Below are positions 10,960 to 22,130 of a stretch of 64,000 nucleotides of DNA, one piece after another. The stretch spans positions 823,501 through 887,500 of the forward strand of contig NW_026611594.1 of assembly GCF_028502605.1 (NCBI RefSeq), read 5' to 3'. The notes below the pieces were generated by a model, which saw nothing but the letters and a program-made list of their open reading frames with translations, was not told the origin of the DNA and searched no databases. The first letter of the stretch is position 1. Each line of letters starts with the position of its first letter. The translations under genes and the position numbers were made by a program. Source of the stretch: Trichoderma breve. Taxonomy: Eukaryota > Ascomycota > Sordariomycetes > Hypocreales > Hypocreaceae.

Positions 10960-12171
10960 TTTGGGTGCGATGTTTTGGGTGTTGGAGAAGATAGATAGAG
11001 GGAGAGAGGCGGAGGCGGCAGAGAGGAAACGCTGCAACGGAAAAATCGGCGACTGGTCGGTTCTTTTTTCCCTCCAGTTGTATTGTAGCGAATTGTATTG
11101 CGTGTGCGGAGGGAATTCACCGTTGCGTAAGGGTGGCGTTGTGTTGGCCGGATCAAAAATCCAAAGTCGGACGAGGTGCTGCCAAGGGCAAAGACTCGAT
11201 ATAGCGATGACGGCGCCTGTAGCCCAACAAGCTCAGATAACATAAAACCAACCCCTCCTAGAACAGAGCGTTTTCAGCCTGTGGGGAAAAGCGCAACCTT
11301 CTGGGATTTTGTTTTTATTTATGTTTTTGGCAGCTTTTAATTTTTAAATTAGAATCGGTCCGCGGTTCACGTGGCGATATCTCGAGTGGAAAGGGAGCCA
11401 ATATTGTTTGCTTCTTCGCTTCTTCTAAGCGCCCGGTTTGCTGACAAGCGTCCTTGCTTTTTTTAACCCTTTCTTGTTTGTCGAGGCGAAAACAGAGTTG
11501 GTTTATCGTTCTAAAACAGTGCGTGAAAAATCACACGAGCCGGTGCCATGTTCGTTCGGATTACCTTCGGCACCTGACAAATGGAATGCGGGAGGGAGAA
11601 AAAAAAAATCGAAGAGAAGAGGCAACTTTCGGCGATATGAGATATGACGCACTGTTCACGCTGGGCTCACTTTGCAGTGACGGCTGGGGCGAATCGCACT
11701 TTTATTCACACCCAAGAGCTCCATGACTCGCGCCTTGATTGCTATATGCAATTCTCGTGTCTTTCTGAGGCCAAGCGCAATCTCGAGGGCTAGCTGCCTA
11801 CCTGGCAACTCTCTAATTTGGGTGTATCAGGTATAAAACAGACATGCCTCCGTGTCTCCGTTAGGCAGGCAGGCAGCTCACAGGATTCGTAAGTAGTAAA
11901 CAACAAGTCGTCACCTTGTCATTCATTGCACGGAGAGAACAGGTCTGCATGCCTTCTGCCTGATATCGTATTTTGCTCCTCTGCTAGTAGACTGGAGAGA
12001 ACCCTCTCCTCAATGTACAGCCCTTGTGACACAATCTAAACCACCTCATGCAACAGATTTCCCAAAAGTCCCAGCGCATATTTAGTATTAGGAAGACGCA
12101 GAAAGAAAACCCCGTAAAATTCAAAAACATTGGCTTGAATCAGCAGACCCAAATCACTCTGCGCCAGTCGC
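10960..12171. other. Intergenic, promoter side of the RING gene
   Basis: 1.2 kb between the start of the RING protein gene and the 3' end of prp19, both on the minus strand. It includes pyrimidine-rich and A/T-rich tracts near 11310-11350. No open frame with a recognisable product. Confidence 0.5.
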
Positions 12172-13863
12172 CTAGTTCTTGACGCCCAGCACGCTCACGA
12201 CTCCCTCTCCGTTGAGAGAAACCAACTTCTGTCCCAAGTCGCCCCATCTGACCGCAACCGCTGGGACGGAATTCCGCAGAGGCTCGCTCCACTTCTTGCT
12301 CGACTTTGTGTACTGCTGCACCGTAATGCCCGTGGCTCCTCCGGTGGCGAGGAACTGGCCAGTGTAGTCCCAGGCCAGTGACTGAACTGAGCCTCCCGTC
12401 TCGAGCACCTTGGAAACGGCGGCATCGCCTTCTTTGCGCAGGTCGAAGATAGTCACGCTAGTCTGTCCCTTGGCCGTGGCCGCCAGCATGAATCCATTCT
12501 CAGAGAAGACGAGGGCCTGGATCGGGGCGCCCAGCTTGAACACAACGGCCTGCTCGAGCGTCGTAGTCATGTACAGCTTAATGTCGCCAGTGACTGTACC
12601 TGCGGCAAACAAATGTCCGTCGGGGTGGAATGCGCATGTTGTCAAGGCTGTCGAGTCTCGTTAGTCAATAGTGTTCACAGGGGCAGCCAATATTGACGAA
12701 TTCCAAACTTACCAGAATCGGCGTATGCCCGGCTGACTCGCTTCATTGTCTCCAGGTGGTAGAATACAATGCTCTTGTCGGCGCCCACAGAGGCGAGCAG
12801 GTCGCCGGAAGGATGAATACTCAAGCCGCTAGCAGCTCCAGCGTGCTCGGAGAATGTGCCAACCTCGTTGCCCGCCTCGTACACCTTGACGTTGCCCTGG
12901 CTGGTCGCAAAGAAGACCTTTGACCCAGCCCAGAGGGTATCTGTCACGGGCTCATTGACGGGCACAGTCCTTTCCTTGTTGTCGGCCTCAACAGAGTAGA
13001 TGGCTGCCTCCCCGTCCAGTCCTGCTGCTACAGCATAGTTGCCCTCCAGATCGAGAGAGGTAGCCTTTGGAACAGAAAGGTCATTTGTTGTCGTAGTTTC
13101 GAACGATGATACTTCTTCGCTAGAGACCCATCCCTCGGGGACAGAGCGCTTCTTGCGCCCCTTGGACAAGCTAAATAACAGGTAAGCATATGGCGAGACT
13201 GCATGAAGGGAGAAGGGGAAACTGACATCTGATGTGTCTGGTCCACCTGGGCTATCAGATCGTCCGGCAGCGCTTCGACGCTATCCACAACCATGCCCTC
13301 GCCGTTGGCAGCACCGTCCGTCACGGTGACCTTGCTCAGCGAGTCTCTGGCCTCATCCCTCTCTCTTGTCAGTCGGGCGATGACGCGAACGGCGGCATCA
13401 TGCTGGTATAGCGCCGTCGCAAGCTCCTCTCTCGTCCGTGCCAGCTGCTCCCTCAGGTTGTATGTTTCCAGCGCCAGGTTATCCCACTCGTTTTGGAATG
13501 TGGCAAGGAGCGCGGGGATCGAAGTCAGAGTAGGGGGGCGAGGGCGTGGGATGCGAGAGGAAGTGATGGGCAGCAAGTCATCGACGGTGATGGCCTCGCC
13601 GTTGGGTTCTGAGCCATGTTCGTTGATGTACTGTTCTATCAGCCGCTTCTCGTAGACGATTCCTAGAAACAAACAAATCAGTCAACTCAACTCCATGCCA
13701 CATGGCTACATGTAGTTCTGCATCTATTACTTACCCGACTTCTTGGACGCGACAGGCTCTTGAGGAGCTTCTCCGGAGACTAGTAGAGCTGCGTTAGTGA
13801 GATGCACAGCAGGGTAAGAGACCTAGAATGCCTCCTAGGGCTTCACTTACTTCCGCAAAGCAT
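12172..13863 (-). CDS. prp19: Pre-mRNA-processing factor 19 (U-box E3 ligase, WD40)
   Basis: Five exons: 13851-13863, 13735-13779, 13227-13662, 12713-13170, 12172-12647. They give 475 residues, the normal length of fungal Prp19. The first exon is only 13 bases and encodes MLCG plus one base. The N-terminus MLCGISGEAPQEPVASKKSG, then VYEKRLIEQYI, is the Prp19 U-box. A coiled coil follows at about 65-140, then THQ-LSKGRKKR and a C-terminal WD40 propeller. Known role: core of the NineTeen complex in spliceosome activation and DNA repair, nuclear. Introns are 55-72 bases with GTAAGT donors except one GTCAGT. Identification is very secure. Confidence 0.95.
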
Positions 13864-14430
13864 GGTGACTGATTTTGAATCTCCTCTCGGCTTCCAATGG
13901 CAAGTTGCAGAAACCCAAAATCCTCATTCGCCGAAACGAGAAAACGGAAACGAGGCTGCAGCTGCGTTAGGCGCGCGACCAGCATCCCGATCGAGATTTT
14001 CCGCTCCAGACGCACAGACCACGCACGTCACGAGCTGATAAGTGCAGTGATAAGCCTGCTCGTCAACTACCAACTCGGTATCGCTGCGTTTGTCGCTCCA
14101 CTGGAATTGCGGGGAGTTAGGGGATGAGCTCGTCGTCTGACTTGAGCCAGGCGGTTGGTTTCTTGTCCTGTAACCCTTTTCTGAAGGCATCGCGAGTTGT
14201 TGATCTTTTCTGCGCTGGATTCTGCCATCTTTTGCGCGTGTCACGACTAGCGTTATTCCGCCTCTCTCTCTCTCTCTTGCAATCGATCGCTTCCTCGAAC
14301 GCGGCCATCTTCTTTCTCTACCATCTGTCTGTCTATGACTCTATACCCATAATTCATTCCCCTTCATAGCAACCGCGAATCTCCTCTCTTTTCTGGACCC
14401 GGAGCTACACACACATATACGCACACCATC
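13864..14430. promoter_or_regulatory. Divergent promoter, prp19 / OHCU decarboxylase
   Basis: 567 bases between two diverging starts. The stretch just before the decarboxylase ATG is CT-rich (14255-14340), typical of filamentous-fungal transcription starts. No TATA box is evident. Confidence 0.5.
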
Positions 14431-15066
14431 ATGCCACTGGAGCGTCTCCCTCCCATTGCTCACCTCCACTCGTATTCGGACCTGGCCCAGACCGAGGTGC
14501 TCGACCTGCTGTTTGAGCCCAGTCCCGCCATCCACGCCACTCTCCTGCCAGTAATACGGACGGCCGTCTACAGCTCATACCCCGACTTGATAGACGTGTG
14601 CCAGATCAGGCTCCTCTCGCTCGCCGCAAAGTCTGCCGAGACAGAGCCGCATCCCGTGCTCCTGTCCGTCCTGGGATCTCACCCGCGCCTGGGAGAAAAG
14701 AACATTGAGTCGGCGCAGTCTGTGGCTGAACAGGCGAACCTTCAGGGAGAATCCGAGGAACTCGCCGCGCTGAACAAAGAGTACGAAGAGGCGTTCCCGG
14801 GGCTCAGATATGTCGTCTTCGTCAACGGTCGAGGGCGGCCCGAGATTATGCAGGACATGAGGGCGCGGATCGAGCAAAGCAACTATTCCCAAGAGGTCGA
14901 CGCTGCATTACAGGTACGGACCGGTGCTTCAACTTCAGTCAATCAGTCAAATCTTCACGATGAAGCTAATTCTTGCGGATAAATCAAGGCCATGTGCGAC
15001 ATTGCAAAGAGCAGGGCTTCCAAGCTCCCTGAAGACACTAACCGCAAGCAGTCCAACGGCAACTGA
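14431..15066 (+). CDS. OHCU decarboxylase (ureidoimidazoline decarboxylase)
   Basis: Two exons, 14431-14913 and 14989-15066, giving 186 residues. The intron starts GTACGG, has a GCTAAT branch and ends AAG. The protein covers the OHCU decarboxylase domain: the catalytic-type block GSHPRLGEK at about 86-94 and the signature FPGLRYVVFVNGRGR at about 125-139. The enzyme converts 2-oxo-4-hydroxy-4-carboxy-5-ureidoimidazoline to S-allantoin, the step after urate oxidase and hydroxyisourate hydrolase in purine degradation. In fungi it is cytosolic or peroxisomal. The C-terminus here (KQSNGN) is not a PTS1 signal. No other purine-degradation gene is nearby. Confidence 0.9.
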
Positions 15067-15378
15067 TTTCGACGATTTATTACATTCATTTGGTGGGATT
15101 CTGATAAAATCAACTTCCTTAGTTTACACAAAACCGGGGGGTTCAAAGACACAAACTCCCCGGGCCGCCATTCGCCCATAGCCTTAACTTTCATCCAACA
15201 AAACGCCTCCCCTCCAAGCCCAGCCTTGGCTACAATGCGCCAGCCATGCCAATAAATATACAGTAATTTTCCAGCCCTACAAGTGATTTCCGGACTTTCA
15301 TATGTTGCTCTGAGTTTTCAGCCGTCTCTCTAAACAATGTGAATAACAAATGAGATGTGAAACAAAAAAAAAAAAATG
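15067..15378. other. Convergent 3' region
   Basis: Short convergent 3' region of two genes containing a poly-A tract at about 15362-15374. Nothing else seen. Confidence 0.5.
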
Positions 15379-16512
15379 TCAACCTATCCTCCAAGAAATG
15401 CCGTCCAGCTCGTCTATGTACTCTTCATATGTGTGCTCCTCCGAGGGCGACTGGGGGCCAGGCGAAGTCGCCTTGGCCGCAAAGATGGCGTCGAAGTCAC
15501 AATAGACGTCGGAGTCATCGTCGTCCAGGTCCTCTGGGTGGAGGAAGGCAAAGCTGTCTTCTTCAGCATCGTCGTACATCCAGGCAAGAGGCGGCCTCGG
15601 CTCTGGAGATGTCGTCGAGTCGATGCGGGCCGAGGTGCGGTCATTGGTGGCATCGACGTCTGCAGAGGGAAGTGGCAGAGCTATGGGCTTTGATAAACGA
15701 CAGGCAGCCGGAGCCTTGCCCAGCGTTTCTGCAGACTGAATGCCGGTTTCGTCTCTGAGTTCCCGTGATGCTGGAGTTGCTCCCTTGCTTGGCTCATGGA
15801 GACTGGGCCTCGCCTCGGGGGTTGATTTCACTTCTTGTGATTGCCATGGTGCCTTTGTGAATGTATCTGTGCTCGGCCTCACTGTGCTGTCTTCGCTCTC
15901 CTTTGTCGAGCCCTGATATCTCACAACACCAAGCCTCTTCCGCATCCGGTTCATGATGGAGTATCTCAGATAGGCCGTAGCCCGCAGATATGCAGCCCGC
16001 CTGCTGGAATCGAGCATCACGGCCATCTTTACAAAACGCCGGTCACCAACCTGCCTGCCCTCTCTGTTCAAGATGTGCGTGGCAGGTTGGGAGAATGGCT
16101 GCGAGAGCCTGCTAGTAATGAGATGAGTTCGAAGGCGGCGCTTCTTGCGGCCGACATTCGCTGTATTAGGGCCCTCGACGTCGGATCCGAGACGACAGCG
16201 TTTAATTCCCCTGCAGACCCATTGTGCATCCAGCGAGAACTCAAACGCCGTCTTGTTGCTGTGGTCCAGTATCGTAAACTGCACGAGGCTCTCCGGAAGA
16301 GGATACTCTCGCGGAGCGGCGGCAGGCTTCCGCGTGCCCTTGAGACGATGCCGATGGGGCGCCTCGAGCAGGAAATCTGAGCTCTTACGTTTGGATAGTG
16401 ATTTGTTCAGTCTTGACCTCGTCAGGGAGTGTAGGCCGGACACGCCAATGGCGCCGGCATCCAGAGGATCATGACATCTTAGCGTTTGCACCGGCTCAAG
16501 TACGCTTTGCAT
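15379..16512 (-). CDS. Conserved fungal protein of unknown function
   Basis: Single exon, 377 residues. The N-terminal half is basic and includes KKRRLRTHLITSRLSQPFSQ at about 122-141, then ATHILNR, a block that looks conserved rather than random, followed by helical segments ending IMNRMRKRLGVV. The C-terminal third is serine/proline-rich, then strongly acidic (HPEDLDDDDSDVYCDFDAI) and ends with EEYIDELDGISWRIG. No signal peptide or membrane segment. The basic/acidic layout suggests a nuclear protein, but I do not recognise the family. Confidence 0.75.
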   Translation of the reverse strand: MQSVLEPVQTLRCHDPLDAGAIGVSGLHSLTRSRLNKSLSKRKSSDFLLEAPHRHRLKGTRKPAAAPREYPLPESLVQFTILDHSNKTAFEFSLDAQWVCRGIKRCRLGSDVEGPNTANVGRKKRRLRTHLITSRLSQPFSQPATHILNREGRQVGDRRFVKMAVMLDSSRRAAYLRATAYLRYSIMNRMRKRLGVVRYQGSTKESEDSTVRPSTDTFTKAPWQSQEVKSTPEARPSLHEPSKGATPASRELRDETGIQSAETLGKAPAACRLSKPIALPLPSADVDATNDRTSARIDSTTSPEPRPPLAWMYDDAEEDSFAFLHPEDLDDDDSDVYCDFDAIFAAKATSPGPQSPSEEHTYEEYIDELDGISWRIG

Positions 16513-19500
16513 GCTTTCAGACTCGGTGATGCCAGCAGGTTATAAGGTTGACACGCCGGTATCGTTATCGACTCCAACTTGTTTAACTGCAGGCTGAACG
16601 TGTTCCCTGCAGAGGCGATATGAAGCTCACGGGGGACATGGAGTGAGTGAAGTGGCTCTTTGGCTTTCTGTTCACCCTTTCTCCCCTGCCCTGGTGTCAC
16701 GAACGAGGCGGCCAGCAATGGCAAGCTATAGATGAAACTCTGTGTGTGAACCAGAAGCAAGCAAGAAGGCGGCTTCTGTCTAGGCGGGAATCTGGTGGAA
16801 ACGGGTCACAAGGTGAAGTTTGTGTGAAAGGCGAACGAAGATGCTGGGACAAGAGACGAGACGCAACATAAAGCGGGGAGTTGGGACATTCAAGATGGGG
16901 CTCGGGACTGGTCGACCGAAGCCTCAAAAACGAGCTAAAATACTCGTCCGTTTTCTCGAAAAAAGAGCCCCCCCTTCACACGACTCTCTTCACACCACAC
17001 ACACACTACACACGCCCCCAGAAATGGGAAAAAGGGCTAGCATCGCATCCAATCCAGCGGTTCCGAAGGCGCGGGTTCGCCCTTCTCCGCCCTCCTACTT
17101 TCAGGACCATCGGCGCGTGGAATGATGGGATGGGATGGGGGATCAAATTGAATCCTTGACCAACACATCAAGGGGGTGTGAGTGTGAGTGAGTGTGTGTG
17201 GCATCGCAGCGGATTTCCACTTCTGGCCCGTCCATGGTCCGGGGAAGCACGGGCGGCTTGCAGGGGCGCGATCTGCAATAGTTGGGTGTGCGGATTATCC
17301 GAATGGGACGAGCAGAGCGAGAGAGAGAGAAGCATCGACATGGTGTGAATGAATGAATCCCTTGCCTTGCCTTGTCCTTGAGTCTCGCCTCTTTTTTGCT
17401 CTCTCTCACTCTCTTTCTCACCCTTACATGGCACCTACATTACATGGTCCTACATGGTGCCTATTTTTTCATTTCATTTTCTTGTGTCACACGTAGCGTT
17501 GCACTCGATGGGCCGCTTTGAGACAGCACAGCCGGTCAACCCCAGGTTCGGCCACTGCAGGACGACATCATGGCGTACTTCCCGTCCTTGCAGCGAACGG
17601 GAGTTATTGGTTCTGGGGGCAGGGATGATGCGAGCAGGGATTTGGTTTTTGCGGTTGAGAGAGCGCAGCGCACGCCCCCCGGTCAGCCCATTGCTTTTTC
17701 TAATACCGAGCGTGCATGCAGCTTTTCTTGTGCCTTGTAAGAAAGGCTATTCACGGGAGTAACACGTACGAGCACACTGTAGCAGCACTCTTTCTCTCTT
17801 TCTCACTCGTACATGCTTGTGTGTGTGCCTCACGATGAGACATGTGGCCTTTGTACATGCCTTGGCTGCATGTCCTTTCCTGCAAGCCTCAACTGTTAAA
17901 AGCGATATATTTAGCCCAGACAAGGCTCCACGACTCGCTCACGGGATCCACGGGGCCATGAGTGAATGGACTGACTGACAGCAAAGATGACGGGCATCTC
18001 GCAATGAGAATTTGGGTGCAGGCGGGAAACACGAAGCGGCTAGAAAAGGGTCGGGAAGGGTCCATCCCATCCAGCGCGCGACCAAATACGATCAAGACCC
18101 CTGGCCCCCTGGTCTGGTCTGTTGAGCTGAAGACGGGCTGGACTGGATCAATTAGTTCTTGTGCTAGCACGACAATGCTGGTATGATTGCTTGCTCATCG
18201 ACACCTTAATTCGTCCAAGGGGTTACATCTGCCAACTCAATTCCGTCGTCGCTGGGACGAGACGAGCCATGTAAGTACTGCCTAATTTACACACTTCCCC
18301 CAGGTTCCCAGAACACCAGAAGCTCCCCCATCACCACGACTCTCCCCAAATCCTTCCTACTGTACTCCGGACATCGAGCTGTCGTGAAACCATACCTCGT
18401 CGAATCGGATCGCTGCCCTAGACCCCGATCCCCGTGATTCGCTACGGGGATGAGAAACCTGGCAATATGCTATGCACTGCACTCAACTCATGCAACTCGC
18501 AATTTAACCAGCGCAAACCCGTCTGGTCCAGCCTTGAGACACTCACACTCTCGCTCCCAGCTTTGCCATTGTGATTTGCTGCCGGACGGGGACAAAAGCA
18601 CAGACAGATTGAGCATCATGCAAATCTGCGTCATCGAACGACCCTTTGGGTGAGCCAGAGATGGTCACGTTGATCAAAGACCCTCCCAATGACCCCCCGG
18701 TTAGTCCGTCGTGGTGATTGCCACACCCACTGCATTCGCTGGCCACTACAGCTGAGGTGTGGTAACAAATCACTTTTTCCTTCTTTTTTTTGCTGGCTGA
18801 GGCGGTCGAATCGGTCGTTGTCCGCCATTTCTGGGGCACTTCTTCCCCCAACTTCCATTATAGTCTTCTTGTGCATAGTGGCGTGAGTTTGGCATTGTGT
18901 CCTTTTTTACTTGCTGCATGCTGCCCTCCCTTTTGTTCCCCCAAACTCTTTTCGATCCCGCTCTGTCTGTGTGTCTCGGATTCTTTTTTAAATCCCCTTA
19001 TTTTGCCCGTCTTTTGGGATCTCGATTTGCTTGCCAACCACCAACCCCCGACCCCGACATGAATTAACCCACGAACCAAGACGGACAGGCGGGACGGAAG
19101 TCGCCGTCCATCAGCAATTTGGTCGTGTCACGGAATGACAAGTAATAGTGCTACGGACTACTTGGAACTAGCACCCGCAGCTCTTTGCATTTGCATTCTC
19201 GACTTCTATGCTTTCGACTAATAAGCGTCCTTGCCCGTCTTTCCCAGCACCAGCATCAGCATCACGTCCAATAGTCGTTACCGCCACTCAACTGCTGTGT
19301 TACCTGAAACTCCTCTCTCGGCCAACTCAGTACTGCATAAACTCTCACCCCCAGCCAGGCTTTTCCCCCAAAAGCCAAGCGCCTCAAGAAAAAAAAAAGG
19401 AAACACTGCGAAGCTATTTGGTTGCCTTTTTTCTCCAACTTTGGCTCATGTGGCCACCCATCTTACAGCCCAACTGCCAGGATCGCGGGGTTGCTTCGCT

Positions 19501-19910
19501 GCCTGAATCGTGGTCGAATGATGGGACGTTTTTGCTGGTAAAATCAGGCTGATGGAGGGCGACGATTGATCAGCAAAGCAGATCGTAAAAAGAGAACCCC
19601 GATTCGAACAAGGCCCCAAAGTTGCCCTTTTTGTTTCCTCCCGCTATACCCGGTCATGGGTGGTTGGCTCATTTGGCCAGCAACCCATTGCTCCCATTCG
19701 TTCTTCTTCCCGACCCAAGCCGCCAGCCAATATTTGCGCCGCACGTAACGGTTTCGGGATACCTACTCTGTACTAAAGCGACCTTTGTCCTGCCGTACAC
19801 CACGAGCGCATATGACGAGTCAGGCTGTCAGACAAGCAAGCAGCTGTGCAGCTGTTTTTGCCCGTAGGCCCTTCTGGCCCTCCCCCCTCTGATGATGACT
19901 ACAGTACGCC
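16513..19910. other. 3.4 kb region without recognisable gene
   Basis: Between two minus-strand genes. It is upstream of the conserved unknown gene and downstream of the HAM1-like gene. It has many CT/GA-rich and T-rich tracts and several open frames under 125 codons, none with a recognisable domain or clean splice chain. It may hold long UTRs, a long upstream regulatory region or a non-coding transcript. Sequence alone does not decide. Confidence 0.5.
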
Positions 19911-22130
19911 TTAGGCTGGACGCGTCCGCACACCAAAGATGTCATTGCGCCATCCGCCTCTCTCATACTCGTAGATCTTCTGGCTGGCGTCTTGAGCCTC
20001 ACGCTCCCAAAGCTGGACTAGACTTCCCGGAGCATAGCGGCCACGGAAGATTTCCGGACGGACGCCAATGCGGGCCTCGATGTCGGGATGCGGCTGGGGG
20101 ACGAGTCGAGCGGCGACGGCTCTGATAAAGGTCCAGAGGTCTTCGGGGCTGGCAATTCGGGTTGCCCGCAGTCGCTCGCGAGCAAAGAGCAGTTCTCGGT
20201 TGAGAGTGTGAAGGCCGTCTTCGATTGCAGATGCGATGCTCTTTTCTATTGCTCTCTTCACGATAGGTCGGATTAACGGCTTGAGGAGCCAGGCGAATAG
20301 TGAAAACTTGGATTTGCGCAGGGTGTAGTTGAGATGGTGGATGTGGACTCTGGCTCTGCGGAGAGAGACAATCTTTTCAAGGCGATCTCGTCCAATTTCA
20401 ATATCCAGAGACAGGTCAATGCCACGCTCGTCCAGGTGGATGCTGGCAAGGCCCTCGTCCATGAATCTCAATATGCCTGAATGCAGGTGCACCCAGTATC
20501 CCAGCTCCTCAGCTGCTATGGAAAGCCCTGAGATTTTAATCGTGGCCAGAGATGTGACGGTGGACAGGATTTGGAAGCGAGCTTTGCGGATATCGACGTC
20601 ATTCCGAGTCGATATTTGTAACCTGTAAGGCAGAAACGAAGTGTTGTTAATTGTTCGCCCAGGTTCTAGGACCAGGTTTTCGAGAAGCAAATCTACATCT
20701 GGTGTCGAGACCTCGAGGCGTGGGATGGGCAGATACTGAATTCCCTGTATAAGCATCGGGACGAAGACGTTGACGAGGTCCGTGGTCATATCCTTGTTGA
20801 TGTACTGGTTTTTCGGCGACACAATGTGCGCAATGCGAGTCGAGCTATTGATGAGTTGAAGGACTTCAGCGTCCTCGCTCACCGAGCGCAGAGCCGTGCT
20901 AAGGCTGCCGAGCAGATTATCGACTTTTTCTCTGATGGAGGTTTCCGTGGTGAGCTCTTTTGACTCGTTACGAAGCTGCTCGAAGCGTTTTTCCGCATTG
21001 TTGAAGAATTCGGGATCCATGAGGATATCCTGCACCAACTTGGAGAGGTGGTCTACCAAGTCCTCGAATGCTGGGTCAGACTGACCGGTTTCTACGACTT
21101 CATGAAACGACTTTTCGACTTGGTTCCAGGCATCCTTGTCGCCGAATGATGTGATGAGCTGCCAAAAGTTGTGCAGAGCTTCATCGGCTTCCTGGTTCAT
21201 ACCGACATCTTCTTCTATGATCTCAGCTGTGCGCGCCGCGGCCTGAGAGTAAACCTTGAGATAGCGCCTCAGAAGAAGGGATAAAGTCGACACAGAGTCT
21301 GAGTAATTGGGCCGCTTGCGAAGCTTGAGCACAGCTTGCTTGAGGCGATATGTTAAGGCCTCTTGCTCGTCTCCCTGGATGTGTTCTCGCGCGCTGCGGG
21401 CTGCCGTGCCTAGGACATCGCCCGCGCCATCTGCCACCACTTCGGCCACTTCGATGACCTCTTGCTGCAAATCCTCTGTCGTAGGCGCTGGCTGCGCATC
21501 TCCGTTTGCGTGTTTGAGAGCCTGCTGCTTCTCCTTGGGCGGCTCAATCTTTTTGGCGGTCTCGTGAGCTACGTCTCTTAATGTGAATGCTGTGTCGCGA
21601 AAGACTTCGCGGGAGACGGTAGATAGGTCTGTAAGGAAGATGCGAAAGTCCGAGTTTGTGAGTAAAAGTGATCCAACCGTCTTGACGCTGGCGACGGCGG
21701 CCATAACATCTGCCTTCATCTTGGTGGCGCCGGTCCTGACGTGGAGATCTGTCGAATCTACTTGGAGACGTGCCTTGGCCAGGTACCAGAGGAAATCTTG
21801 CACCTGATCATTGGAGTTTTTGGCTTTTAGTAGGTCGATGAGTTCGCTGAGCCACATGCGCGTAGTTCGGACCAAGGCTCTGCCGGAGGGACTCAAACCA
21901 GAAGCCTGGGGATTGAGAACGTCGGCGGCGAGCAAAGTACGCAGATGAGTGATCATTTGTTCATTGGAGGGCATGTAGCCATTTGAAAGCGCCCGCAGCA
22001 TCTGATATGTGTGAAGCTTCTCATGCAGCCGCGTCTGTCTCTGAGTCGCCTCGTTGTACTGCGGGAGGAGAGGCTGGTGCTCTTCATCTTGACGGCGTGT
22101 GGAATGACTTAGCGCCTGCCAGGAAAACAT
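19911..22130 (-). CDS. HAM1-like protein (BPI/TULIP-type lipid-binding family)
   Basis: Single exon, 739 residues. It starts MFSWQALSHSTRRQDEEHQP and is mostly helical, with a central region DLLLENLVLEPGRTINN at about 485-501 and amphipathic beta-rich stretches beyond it (SGLSIAAEELGYWVHLHSG). Near the C-terminus is LKPLIRPIVKRAIEKSI. This organisation matches the fungal HAM1-like family (HAM1_N plus HAM1_C, formerly DUF5923/DUF4449), related to BPI/LBP lipid-binding folds. Members are large cytosolic or membrane-associated proteins with roles in lipid handling or hyphal growth that are poorly defined. No transmembrane helix or signal peptide is visible. Family assignment is good, function is inference. 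Confidence 0.8.
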   Translation of the reverse strand: MFSWQALSHSTRRQDEEHQPLLPQYNEATQRQTRLHEKLHTYQMLRALSNGYMPSNEQMITHLRTLLAADVLNPQASGLSPSGRALVRTTRMWLSELIDLLKAKNSNDQVQDFLWYLAKARLQVDSTDLHVRTGATKMKADVMAAVASVKTVGSLLLTNSDFRIFLTDLSTVSREVFRDTAFTLRDVAHETAKKIEPPKEKQQALKHANGDAQPAPTTEDLQQEVIEVAEVVADGAGDVLGTAARSAREHIQGDEQEALTYRLKQAVLKLRKRPNYSDSVSTLSLLLRRYLKVYSQAAARTAEIIEEDVGMNQEADEALHNFWQLITSFGDKDAWNQVEKSFHEVVETGQSDPAFEDLVDHLSKLVQDILMDPEFFNNAEKRFEQLRNESKELTTETSIREKVDNLLGSLSTALRSVSEDAEVLQLINSSTRIAHIVSPKNQYINKDMTTDLVNVFVPMLIQGIQYLPIPRLEVSTPDVDLLLENLVLEPGRTINNTSFLPYRLQISTRNDVDIRKARFQILSTVTSLATIKISGLSIAAEELGYWVHLHSGILRFMDEGLASIHLDERGIDLSLDIEIGRDRLEKIVSLRRARVHIHHLNYTLRKSKFSLFAWLLKPLIRPIVKRAIEKSIASAIEDGLHTLNRELLFARERLRATRIASPEDLWTFIRAVAARLVPQPHPDIEARIGVRPEIFRGRYAPGSLVQLWEREAQDASQKIYEYERGGWRNDIFGVRTRPA

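Noticed and set aside
19231..19744. Overlapping frames in the 16.5-19.9 kb gap
   Set aside because: Biased composition, no homology recognised, no splice chain. Treated as non-coding.
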